A DNA stretch of 17,080 nucleotides from an uncultured Fusicatenibacter sp. (GTDB lineage: Bacteria > Bacillota > Clostridia > Lachnospirales > Lachnospiraceae), in the NCBI GenBank assembly GCA_902493585.1, contig CABUPZ010000053.1, forward strand, positions 1 to 17,080. Reading direction: 5' to 3'. The stretch's first letter is position 1. Each line of letters begins with the position of its first letter. Of this stretch, positions 1-6,742 are shown piece by piece. The translations under genes were made by a program, and so were the position numbers. Below the pieces are notes generated by a model. The model was not told the DNA's origin. It made no database searches and worked only from the letters and a program-made list of their open reading frames with translations.

Positions 1-1
1 T

Positions 2-721
2 TATGTCCTGCTGGCGATTCTGCTGTGCGTATCTCTGATCGGAATGCAGGAACTGTACCGCGCCATGCATGTGCGCAAGGAAGGGTTCGGCGCGCTGGAA
101 CTGGTCAGCTATGGCGGCATTCTTCTGATTTATCTGCTGCTGATCCCGGGGGACCCGGCGTATCCGATGATGGGTGTGATCGCGTCGCTGATCCTGATCA
201 TGTGTGTGTACGTGTTCTGTTATCCCGCCTATCATGCGGAGCAGATCATGGAGGCGTTTTTCGGCGTTGTTTATGTGGGAGTCATGCTGTCCTATATTTA
301 TCAGACCCGGATGCTGCCGGGCGGGCAGTTCCATGTGTGGCTGATCTTCCTCTGTTCCTGGGGATGTGACACCTGTGCGTACTGTGTCGGCGTTCTGATC
401 GGAAAGCATAAGATGGCGCCTGTCCTCAGCCCGAAAAAGTCCATCGAAGGCGCAGTGGGAGGCGTAGCAGGAGCAGTGCTCCTCGGTGTGATTTATGCGT
501 TCTTCACCAAGGGCGGTATGGTGGAGTATGGAATCATCTGCGGCGTGGGCGCGCTGATCTCCATGGTGGGTGATCTGGCGGCCTCGGCGATCAAGAGAAA
601 TCAGGGGATCAAAGATTACGGAAAATTGATTCCGGGACACGGCGGGATCCTGGACCGGTTCGACAGTGTGATTTTTACTGCGCCGGTCATCTATTATCTG
701 TCGTTGTTCCTGATTTCCTGA
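2..721 (+). CDS. cdsA: Phosphatidate cytidylyltransferase (CDP-diglyceride synthase), 3' part
   Basis: Integral membrane enzyme that makes CDP-diacylglycerol from CTP and phosphatidate, the branch point for membrane phospholipids. The reading frame is open from base 2, so the N-terminus lies upstream of the window; an internal ATG at 44 is not the true start. What is visible is mostly hydrophobic membrane segments, followed near the C-terminus by the family signature: S-A-I-K-R-N then K-D-Y-G-K-L-I-P-G-H-G-G-I-L-D-R-F-D, encoded at about 580-665. This matches the CDP-alcohol/cytidylyltransferase signature S-x-x-K-R...K-D...P-G-H-G-G-x-x-D-R-x-D. It is followed after only 19 nt by dxr, in the usual Firmicutes order cdsA-dxr-rseP, so one operon is likely. 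The missing N-terminus is a window effect. Confidence 0.95.
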   Translation, partial: YVLLAILLCVSLIGMQELYRAMHVRKEGFGALELVSYGGILLIYLLLIPGDPAYPMMGVIASLILIMCVYVFCYPAYHAEQIMEAFFGVVYVGVMLSYIYQTRMLPGGQFHVWLIFLCSWGCDTCAYCVGVLIGKHKMAPVLSPKKSIEGAVGGVAGAVLLGVIYAFFTKGGMVEYGIICGVGALISMVGDLAASAIKRNQGIKDYGKLIPGHGGILDRFDSVIFTAPVIYYLSLFLIS

Positions 722-740
722 GAAAACAGGAGGAACGGAT

Positions 741-1895
741 ATGGAAGAATACAAAAAGAAAATAGCGGTGCTGGGATCCACAGGATCCATCGGAACCCAG
801 ACGCTGGATGTCGTCCGGGCGAACGGCGATCTTGAAGTGGAAGCGCTCAGTGCGGGAAGCAATATTGACCTTCTGGAACAGCAGATCCGGGAATTCCGCC
901 CGAAGCTTGCGGCGGTTTACCAGGAGGAGAAAGCGGTTCAGTTGAGAGAACGGCTCCGGGATATGGAGGTCAGGGTCGTGTCCGGGATGGACGGACTGCT
1001 GGAACTGGCAGTGATGCCGGAAACGGAGATCCTGGTCACGGCGATCGTCGGGATGATCGGGATCCGTCCGACCATCGCAGCCATCGAAGCGGGGAAGGAC
1101 ATCGCCCTGGCGAACAAAGAGACACTGGTGACCGCCGGTCATCTGATCATGCCGCTGGCAAAAGAAAAGGGTGTGAAGATCCTGCCGGTGGACAGCGAGC
1201 ATTCGGCAATCTTTCAGTGTCTGTCCGGTGAGGAAAGACGCGGTGTTGACAAACTGCTGATCACTGCGTCGGGAGGTCCTTTCCGGGGAAAGAAACGGGA
1301 GGAACTGCGGAAGGTGACGGTGGAGGACGCGCTTCGTCATCCTAACTGGTCCATGGGACATAAGATCACCATTGATTCCGCGACTCTGGTCAACAAAGGT
1401 CTGGAGGTGATGGAAGCCCGCTGGCTGTTCGATGTGGAGCTGGATGACATTCAGGTGGTGGTTCAGCCAAAGAGCATTATTCATTCCATGGTACAGTTCC
1501 GCGACGGAGCAGTGATGGCTCAGCTGGGCACGCCGGATATGAAGCTGCCGATCCAGTACGCTCTGTATTATCCGGAGCGCCGTTATCTGGAGGGAGAACG
1601 CCTGGATTTCCGGACACTGAAAGAGCTTACGTTTGAAGAACCGGATACGGAAACCTTCGAGGGACTTCCGCTGGCAGTGCGTGCTTCTAGGGAGGGCGGT
1701 ACGATGCCGACCATATTCAATGCGGCAAATGAACGCCTGGTAGCGAAATTCCTGCACAGAGAGATCGCTTTTCTGGATATTTACGATGGGATCCGGGGCG
1801 CGATGGAGCATCATCGAAAGAAAGAAAACCCGTCTCTGGAAGAGATCCTGGATGCAGAGAGAGAAGCCTGGGAATGGGTGGATCAGACCTTTTGA
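741..1895 (+). CDS. dxr: 1-deoxy-D-xylulose 5-phosphate reductoisomerase
   Basis: Cytoplasmic enzyme of the MEP isoprenoid pathway, converting DXP to 2-C-methyl-D-erythritol 4-phosphate with NADPH and a divalent metal. The 384-residue length is normal. The Rossmann NADPH loop GSTGSIG is at residues 12-18, L-A-N-K-E-T at about 123-128, and the metal/substrate segment V-D-S-E-H-S at 150-155 (D151 and E153 are the expected metal ligands). S-G-G-P-F follows at 177-181, the flexible active-site loop H-P-N-W-S-M-G-H at 200-207, and N-K-G-L-E at 218-222 gives the third ligand E222. The start is supported by AGGAGG about 8 nt upstream. It sits between cdsA and rseP, consistent with co-transcription. 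I see no missing catalytic residue. Confidence 0.97.
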   Translation: MEEYKKKIAVLGSTGSIGTQTLDVVRANGDLEVEALSAGSNIDLLEQQIREFRPKLAAVYQEEKAVQLRERLRDMEVRVVSGMDGLLELAVMPETEILVTAIVGMIGIRPTIAAIEAGKDIALANKETLVTAGHLIMPLAKEKGVKILPVDSEHSAIFQCLSGEERRGVDKLLITASGGPFRGKKREELRKVTVEDALRHPNWSMGHKITIDSATLVNKGLEVMEARWLFDVELDDIQVVVQPKSIIHSMVQFRDGAVMAQLGTPDMKLPIQYALYYPERRYLEGERLDFRTLKELTFEEPDTETFEGLPLAVRASREGGTMPTIFNAANERLVAKFLHREIAFLDIYDGIRGAMEHHRKKENPSLEEILDAEREAWEWVDQTF

Positions 1896-1934
1896 GATTG
1901 ACGGAAATTATCATTAAGAAATCTGGAGGAGACT

Positions 1935-3218
1935 ATGATTATTATCATCGCCATTTTGATCTTCAGCCTGATCATTATTTTTCATGAGCTGGGACATTTT
2001 CTGCTGGCGAAAGCAAACCATATCACCGTGACAGAGTTTGCGGTCGGTATGGGGCCGATACTTTTGAAGACAACCAGAGGGGAGACTACGTATGCGCTGA
2101 AACTGTTGCCGTTCGGCGGCTCCTGCGCAATGCTGGGAGAAGATGAGGAGGAAAGCGGAGAGGGATCCTTCAACAGTAAATCTGTTTGGGCAAGGATGGC
2201 GGTGATCGCGGCAGGACCGGTGTTCAATCTGATTCTTGCATTCTTTCTGTCTATTATTGTGATCAGCTATTCGGGCAGCGGACCGGCGAGGGTAGTGGAA
2301 GTGGCGGAAGGTTCGCCGGAAGCGGAAGCCGGTCTGGAAGCGGGGGATGTGATCACTTCCTACAATGGGAGACACATTTCTCTTGGAAAGGAACTGAGCA
2401 CCACGGTTTCCATGCATGGAATTCCGACGGATGAGATCCGTCTGACGGTGGAGCGGGACGGCGAGGTCAGGGAGATCGTATATGCTCCCACTGCAACGAC
2501 ACAGTACCGTCTTGGCTTCAGTTATGACGAAGATCCTGACGGAGCCCTGGTCATTTCGGTGGAGAAAGGGCTTCCCATGGAGCAGGCAGGCATCCAGGCG
2601 GGAGATGTGGTGACAGGGATTAATGGCACAGACATTGACAGCCGGGAAGCGCTGATGGAATATCTGGAGCAGAATCCACTGAGCGGGGATTCGGTGACAT
2701 TGACGTATCTGCACAATGGAGATGAACATCAGGCGGTACTGATTCCGGAGATGAACACCTATGCCAGCCTGAATTTCAGCTACAGCCTGCGGGAAGATCA
2801 GTCTTCTCTGGGAATTCTGAAATACAGTGCGCTGGAAGTGAAATACTGGATTGAGATGGTGATCGACAGCCTTGGCATGCTGTTCACAGGTCAATATGGA
2901 CTCGGTGACCTGTCCGGTCCGGTGGGCGTTGTGGATGCCATCGGAAAGTCCATTGATTCTGCAAAGCCTTACGGTATTATAATGGAGATCATGACGGCGC
3001 TGAATATGGCAATCCTTCTGTCGGCGAACCTGGGCGTCATGAACCTGATCCCGTTCCCGGCGCTGGACGGCGGACGCCTTGTTTTTCTGATTGTAGAAGC
3101 GATCCGGAGAAAACCAGTGAAGCGCGATGTGGAAGGAATGATCCATTTCGGCGGACTGATCCTGCTGATGGTGCTGATGGTTTACGTTCTGATCAACGAC
3201 GTAGGACGAATCCTGTAG
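1935..3218 (+). CDS. rseP: RIP metalloprotease RseP/RasP (site-2 protease, M50), two PDZ domains
   Basis: Membrane zinc protease that cuts transmembrane segments, for example of anti-sigma factors and remnant signal peptides. The zinc motif H-E-L-G-H is at residues 17-21 in the first membrane helix; the second metal motif N-L-I-P-F-P-A-L-D-G-G is at 370-380 with D378 as the expected ligand. A second hydrophobic helix covers about 88-111, and C-terminal helices about 350-390 and 404-421. Between them are two PDZ-like repeats, about 115-185 (with A-G-L-E-A-G-D-V-I) and 200-272 (with A-G-I-Q-A-G-D-V-V). As I recall, B. subtilis RasP has one PDZ and E. coli RseP has two. Length 427. The RBS GGAGG sits about 6 nt before the ATG. 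It is the last gene of the cdsA-dxr-rseP cluster; ispG, which often follows in Firmicutes, is not here. Confidence 0.95.
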   Translation: MIIIIAILIFSLIIIFHELGHFLLAKANHITVTEFAVGMGPILLKTTRGETTYALKLLPFGGSCAMLGEDEEESGEGSFNSKSVWARMAVIAAGPVFNLILAFFLSIIVISYSGSGPARVVEVAEGSPEAEAGLEAGDVITSYNGRHISLGKELSTTVSMHGIPTDEIRLTVERDGEVREIVYAPTATTQYRLGFSYDEDPDGALVISVEKGLPMEQAGIQAGDVVTGINGTDIDSREALMEYLEQNPLSGDSVTLTYLHNGDEHQAVLIPEMNTYASLNFSYSLREDQSSLGILKYSALEVKYWIEMVIDSLGMLFTGQYGLGDLSGPVGVVDAIGKSIDSAKPYGIIMEIMTALNMAILLSANLGVMNLIPFPALDGGRLVFLIVEAIRRKPVKRDVEGMIHFGGLILLMVLMVYVLINDVGRIL

Positions 3219-3359
3219 GATAGGGTAACGATCCAGCCGGGATTGCGCAGACTGTATGAAAACATGGTGCCTGCGGACATCCGTCCTGTTGCGAAGCGAT
3301 TTTACATGGACGGATGCCGTACCGTTCAACTGACTGAATTGTTATAGAAAGAAATTGGA
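3219..3359. other. Non-coding gap after rseP with an imperfect inverted repeat
   Basis: No convincing gene. The segment 3274-3286 (CGGACATCCGTCC) pairs with 3308-3319 (GGACGGATGCCG), a 12-bp stem with one bulged A and a 21-nt loop. No T-run follows, so it is not a standard intrinsic terminator. A 25-codon ORF (3256-3333) has no ribosome binding site and is not called. The role is unknown: it could be an mRNA 3' structure for rseP or part of the leader of the next gene. Confidence 0.5.
3340..3348 (+). promoter_or_regulatory. Possible extended -10 promoter for the SleC/SpoIID-like gene
   Basis: TGTTATAGA fits an extended -10 element (TGnTATAAT) with one mismatch. No good -35 box is seen 16-18 bp upstream. 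If used, transcription would start near 3355, only a few bases before the hairpin at 3360-3415, which would then form the whole 5' leader of the gene. This is a weak call from pattern alone. Confidence 0.3.
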
Positions 3360-3415
3360 AAGAAAACCTCATACACTGCATATGGTAGAACAAATGCAGT
3401 GTATGAGGTTTTTTT
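3360..3415. terminator. Perfect long-stem terminator after rseP, likely bidirectional
   Basis: Bases 3360-3381 pair with 3394-3415, a 22-bp stem with one G-U pair, around a 12-nt loop. The right arm ends in seven T (3409-3415) and the left arm starts in an A-rich tract, so both strands show the stem plus U-tract layout. It would end the cdsA-dxr-rseP transcript. The next base is the A of the next gene's ATG. Confidence 0.85.
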
Positions 3416-3418
3416 ATG
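3405..3418 (+). promoter_or_regulatory. Ribosome binding site and start codon embedded in the terminator hairpin
   Basis: GAGG at 3405-3408 is followed by seven T and then ATG at 3416, an ideal Shine-Dalgarno spacing. The GAGG and the whole T spacer lie in the 3' arm of the terminator stem, so the folded RNA would hide the ribosome binding site. This site decides the start codon: the in-frame ATGs at 3431 and 3443 have no comparable upstream signal. Confidence 0.6.
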
Positions 3419-4672
3419 GCAAAAATACAGATGCAGCAGGATATGATCGACAGAGGAAAGCTGCAGGTATGGGTCAATACAAGACTGCAGGGGAGGCCGA
3501 TCCCAAATGCAAGGGTTTCTATTTCCTATTCGGGAAGTCCTCAGAATATCATTGAGGAGGTGCAGACGGACAGTGACGGAAGGACTCCGGTGCTGGATCT
3601 GCCGACGCCGCCGCTGGAGTACAGCCTTTCACCCAATGTCAACCAGCCGTACTCAGAGTATACGGTCAAGGTGGAGGCGCAGGGGTACGGCGCGGTGGAG
3701 GTGACCGGTTCGGAATTGCTGTCGGGGCAGTCTTCGGTCCAGCCGGTGGAGATGGATGTGATAGAACCCAACGATTCCTTTGAGGATATCGCAATCCCGG
3801 ACCATACCCTGTTCGGGGATTATCCGGAGAAAATTCCGGAGGATGAGATCAAGCCGATGGATGAAACCGGAGAGATTGTTCTCAGCCGGGTGGTGGTTCC
3901 GGAGTATGTGGTGGTACACGACGGAAGTCCTTCGGATTCCACAGCGAAGGATTATTATGTACGTTATCGGGATTATATCAAGAATGTGGCGTGCTCGGGG
4001 ATTTATGCCACATGGTCGGCTGCTACGATACGCGCTAATGTGCTGGCGATCATGTCATTTACGCTGAATCGCGTTTATACCGAATGGTACAGGAATAAGG
4101 GATACGATTTTACCATCACCTCATCGACGGCATACGATCATAAGTGGATCTACGGAAGAAACATTTTTGATGACATTTCGCTGATTGTTGACGAGCTTTT
4201 TTCCAACTATCTGTCCAGACCAAACGTCAGGCAGCCGATCCTTACCCAGTATTGTGACGGCAGAAGAGTACAGTGCCCCGACTGGATGCGTCAGTGGGAA
4301 AGTCAAGAGCTTGGGGAACAGGGGTATTCGGCGATACAGATCCTGCGGAGGTTTTACGGTCAGGATATGTATATCAATACCGCAGAGGAAATTTCAGGAA
4401 TCCCGGCTTCCTGGCCGGGCTACGATCTGGACATCGGCGCATCCGGACAAAAGGTAAGGCAGCTTCAGGAACAGCTGAATACCATTGCGGATGTATACAC
4501 CTCTCTGCCGCAGGTGGAGATCAGCGGCAATTTCGATGAAAATACCAGAGAGGCTGTCATGGCGTTCCAGAAGCTGTTCAAACTGCCGGTCAGCGGAATC
4601 GTGGATTATCCGACCTGGTATAAGATACAGGCGATTTATGTGGCGGTCACGAGGATCGCGGAACTGAATTAA
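3416..4672 (+). CDS. SpoIID/SleC-like protein with C-terminal peptidoglycan-binding domain
   Basis: A 418-residue protein resembling clostridial spore cortex-lytic SleC and related 'peptidoglycan-binding' proteins. Residues about 14-115 look like a beta-rich carboxypeptidase-regulatory/Ig-type domain (G-R-P-I-P-N-A-R-V at 26-34, D-S-D-G-R at 52-56). Residues about 155-320 resemble the SpoIID lytic-transglycosylase fold, with the conserved stretch T-L-N-R-V-Y-T-E-W-Y-R at 216-226 and T-S-S-T-A-Y-D-H at 235-242. Residues about 339-408 are a PG_binding_1 domain (G-A-S-G-Q-K-V-R-Q-L-Q, then A-V-M-A-F-Q and G-I-V-D). There is no signal peptide. Where SpoIID-like proteins carry a catalytic Glu just before the conserved helix, this one reads W-S-A-A-T-I (200-205), with no acidic residue. 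The role in cortex lysis is inferred from family resemblance; catalytic activity is doubtful. Confidence 0.7.
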   Translation: MAKIQMQQDMIDRGKLQVWVNTRLQGRPIPNARVSISYSGSPQNIIEEVQTDSDGRTPVLDLPTPPLEYSLSPNVNQPYSEYTVKVEAQGYGAVEVTGSELLSGQSSVQPVEMDVIEPNDSFEDIAIPDHTLFGDYPEKIPEDEIKPMDETGEIVLSRVVVPEYVVVHDGSPSDSTAKDYYVRYRDYIKNVACSGIYATWSAATIRANVLAIMSFTLNRVYTEWYRNKGYDFTITSSTAYDHKWIYGRNIFDDISLIVDELFSNYLSRPNVRQPILTQYCDGRRVQCPDWMRQWESQELGEQGYSAIQILRRFYGQDMYINTAEEISGIPASWPGYDLDIGASGQKVRQLQEQLNTIADVYTSLPQVEISGNFDENTREAVMAFQKLFKLPVSGIVDYPTWYKIQAIYVAVTRIAELN

Positions 4673-4675
4673 TCG

Positions 4676-4735
4676 GTAAAAAGATAAACCTGGACTGTCT
4701 CGCGTATTGCAGAAAGTCCAGGTTTATCTTTTTAC
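4676..4735. terminator. Bidirectional terminator between the SleC-like gene and the helicase gene
   Basis: Bases 4676-4696 and 4715-4735 form a perfect 21-bp stem around an 18-nt loop. The right arm carries five T (4729-4733) and the left arm five A (4678-4682), so each strand ends in a U-tract. It lies between two convergent stop codons (4672 on + and 4794 on -), the expected place for a shared terminator. Confidence 0.9.
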
Positions 4736-4793
4736 AGAGAGTTATGGCAGCTGCCTATCTGGTTCGAAAAAACATTCTGCGTAATTACTCCGA

Positions 4794-6380
4794 TTATTTT
4801 GCGGATGCACCGGCGGAATGATTTTTGCGGCGGCGTCTTTCATGACCGAAATCGCTGAAATTTTTATGAGAAGTTCTTTCCTCTGACCGGCGCTGGGTTT
4901 CACGGCGGTTGGAGTCCTGATTCCGGCTGCTGTGTCCATCTTTTCGACGACGGCTGCCGCGCTGAGTTTCTTCCTTAGATTGACCGTCTCGGAAGTTTCT
5001 TCCGGAGCGGTTCCGTCTGCCGCTGCGGGAGAAAGAACCGGCGGAAGCACGTTTTGGAGCGGGACGTGAGACGACATCCTGTAAAGAAGCGGTGCGTCGG
5101 TTCTTTTTCTGCGTTCTTTCGCATAACAATGCGGCGATTTCCCTGGCGGCGATTCCTTCCTGTTCCAGCGAATCAATGAAGGCAAGCCATTTTTCGTCGA
5201 TCCCTTCGCTGAGCTGCTCTTTCAGAGAATTTTTGAATTCCGTTTCACGTTGTTCCAGAATGGAAGCGGTGGTTGGAAGCGGCCGCTCTTCAATCTGCGC
5301 GTGAATGTACCGTTCGATTTCCCGTAGATGGGAGAGCTGTACCCGGCCTGCAACCAGCGTGTAGCTGGCGCCTTCTCTTCCTGCTCTTCCAGTACGGCCG
5401 ATCCGGTGGACGTAGTATTCCAGCTCCTGAGGAACGTCGTAGTTGAAGACCGCATCCACATCTTCCACGTCGATGCCGCGTGCCGCTACATCGGTGGCGA
5501 TCAGCAGGCGGATCCTGCCGGATTTGAAATCTCTCATGACGGCATTCCGCTGGTTCTGCTTCATATCTCCGTGAAGTCCGGCGCAGCGGTAGCCGAAGTC
5601 GCTGAGGATGGAGGAGAGTTCGTCCACCATGCTCTTGGTGTTGCAGAAGATCAGTGCCCGGCGCGGGGCAGAGGCTTCCAGCAGCAGGCGGAGCGCATCG
5701 TTTTTCTGATCCTTTGGAACATAATAGAAGCTCTGGTCGATCTTTGCGGCCGTGCGCTTTCCCTTATCTGCTTTGACAAAGACCGTCTCGGTCTGAAATT
5801 CTTCGGTGATCTTGATGATTTCCGGGGACAGGGTGGCGCTGAACAGGATGGTCTGGCGTTCTGCAGGAGCACTTCCGAGAATGGTCCGGATATCGTCGAT
5901 AAATCCCATATTCAGCATTTCGTCCGCTTCGTCCAGAACCACTGTTTTCAGGTGGTCGAGTTTCAGTGTCCTGCGGCGCATGTGATCCATCACACGGCCG
6001 GGGGTTCCTACGACGATACGGGCTTTTTTCAGCGCGCGGATCTGGTTGTCCATTGGCTGGCCGCCGTAAATGCAGGCGACGCTGATACATGGCAGATATT
6101 TTGCGTATTTCCGGATCTCTCCGGTGATCTGCAGAGCCAGCTCGCGGGTCGGTGCAAGGATCAGCACACTGGAACGGTCTTCGTTCTCCGCGGTTCTCTG
6201 GACGATCGGAATGCCGAAAGCGGCTGTTTTACCGGTTCCGGTGCTGGAACGTCCGGTGACGTCCTGACCTTCCAGGATGGAGGGAATCGAACCTGCCTGA
6301 ATATCGGTGGCCTGTTCGTATCCCATTTCGGATATGGCGCGGAGAATTTCGCTTCTTAAATTCAGTTCATTAAAATTCAT
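4794..6380 (-). CDS. DEAD-box ATP-dependent RNA helicase (CshA/DeaD type)
   Basis: ATP-driven RNA unwinding enzyme, as in mRNA turnover, ribosome assembly and cold adaptation. The start chosen is ATG at 6380 (M-N-F-N-E-L), with ACAGG about 7 nt upstream; the frame stays open to 6494 but that would run through the tRNA gene. From this start the protein has 528 residues. Visible motifs: Q motif (F3 to Q28), Walker A S-S-T-G-T-G-K-T at 45-52, P-T-R-E-L-A at 77-82, T-P-G-R at 126-129, D-E-A-D at 150-153, S-A-T at 181-183, then A-R-G-I-D and H-R-I-G-R-T-G-R-A-G in the second RecA domain. The last ~100 residues are a low-complexity Arg/Ser/Lys-rich tail, typical of RNA-binding extensions. It lies downstream of tRNA-Leu on the same strand, separated by a terminator. 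Confidence 0.95.
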   Translation of the reverse strand: MNFNELNLRSEILRAISEMGYEQATDIQAGSIPSILEGQDVTGRSSTGTGKTAAFGIPIVQRTAENEDRSSVLILAPTRELALQITGEIRKYAKYLPCISVACIYGGQPMDNQIRALKKARIVVGTPGRVMDHMRRRTLKLDHLKTVVLDEADEMLNMGFIDDIRTILGSAPAERQTILFSATLSPEIIKITEEFQTETVFVKADKGKRTAAKIDQSFYYVPKDQKNDALRLLLEASAPRRALIFCNTKSMVDELSSILSDFGYRCAGLHGDMKQNQRNAVMRDFKSGRIRLLIATDVAARGIDVEDVDAVFNYDVPQELEYYVHRIGRTGRAGREGASYTLVAGRVQLSHLREIERYIHAQIEERPLPTTASILEQRETEFKNSLKEQLSEGIDEKWLAFIDSLEQEGIAAREIAALLCERTQKKNRRTASLQDVVSRPAPKRASAGSFSRSGRRNRSGRNFRDGQSKEETQRGSRRRKDGHSSRNQDSNRRETQRRSEERTSHKNFSDFGHERRRRKNHSAGASAK

Positions 6381-6428
6381 GTAATTACCTGTTCTTTCTA
6401 TTAATAATACAAATTCAGACGTGCTGAC

Positions 6429-6463
6429 AAAAAAAATAGAGAGGAACCTGTTCGGAACCTCTC
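6429..6463 (-). terminator. Terminator of the tRNA-Leu transcript
   Basis: On the minus strand GAGAGG (6463-6458) pairs with CCTCTC (6444-6439); two further G-C pairs form inside after a 2x2 mismatch. A run of eight T (the A tract at 6429-6436 on the + strand) follows one TA step after the stem. It lies directly downstream of tRNA-Leu and before the helicase start. Confidence 0.75.
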
Positions 6464-6469
6464 CGTACA

Positions 6470-6554
6470 TGCGGGAGATGGGACTTGAACCCACACGATT
6501 GCAATAACCACCAGATCCTTAGTCTGGCCTGTCTGCCAATTCCAGCACTCCCGC
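6470..6554 (-). tRNA. tRNA-Leu, anticodon AAG
   Basis: An 85-nt class II tRNA. The acceptor arm GCGGGAG (6554-6548) pairs with CTCCCGC (6477-6471), and the discriminator is A at 6470; CCA is not encoded. The anticodon stem CCAGA/TCTGG encloses the seven-base loop CTAAGGA, so positions 34-36 read AAG and the tRNA would read CUN-type Leu codons, CUU first. The variable region is long, as in tRNA-Leu, and the T arm has GTGGG-TTCAAGT-CCCAT. An A at position 34 would normally be deaminated to inosine by TadA. Confidence 0.95.
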
Positions 6555-6597
6555 ATCTTTTATGTTTTTCTTCGTCTCTTGCCTGACGACAAAAGTT

Positions 6598-6626
6598 ATT
6601 ATAGCACCCACTTTTCGATTCGTCAA
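6598..6626 (-). promoter_or_regulatory. Sigma-A promoter of tRNA-Leu
   Basis: On the minus strand, TTGACG (complement of 6621-6626) and a perfect TATAAT (complement of 6598-6603) are separated by exactly 17 nt. Transcription would start near 6590, giving a leader of about 35 nt before the tRNA 5' end at 6554. This is a near-consensus housekeeping promoter. Confidence 0.85.
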
Positions 6627-6742
6627 CAACTTTTTTGAAAAAATTTGAAAAAAATAAAAGGAAATGTAAATGGGGTGTAGAATAATAAAAATAGGGAAGA
6701 TTCCGAACAGAGCGGAAACAGGAGTATGGGAGGAGGCAGTTT
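6627..6742 (+). other. AT-rich upstream region of dgt
   Basis: A/T-dense stretch (6631-6690) followed by purine-rich sequence ending in GGGAGGAGG, the strong RBS of dgt. It must hold the + strand promoter of the dgt-dnaG-rpoD cluster. TTGAAA occurs at 6635 and 6645 and TAGAAT at 6678, but no pair has the standard 16-18 nt spacing, so I do not assign boxes. Confidence 0.4.

Noticed and set aside
687..1814. Long minus-strand reading frame opposite dxr
   Set aside because: Shadow of dxr: no recognisable domain, His/Arg-rich antisense-type composition, and the + strand gene is certain.
1914..3329. 471-codon minus-strand reading frame opposite rseP
   Set aside because: Shadow of rseP with no domain and no RBS.
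3256..3333. 25-codon ORF between rseP and the terminator
   Set aside because: No ribosome binding site, no similarity I recognise, and it overlaps the inverted repeat.
5328..6359. 343-codon plus-strand frame opposite the helicase
   Set aside because: Shadow of the helicase gene; no family motif.
6381..6494. N-terminal extension of the DEAD-box helicase to 6494
   Set aside because: It would overlap the tRNA-Leu 3' end and its terminator; the ATG at 6380 has an RBS and begins at the family's usual N-terminus.
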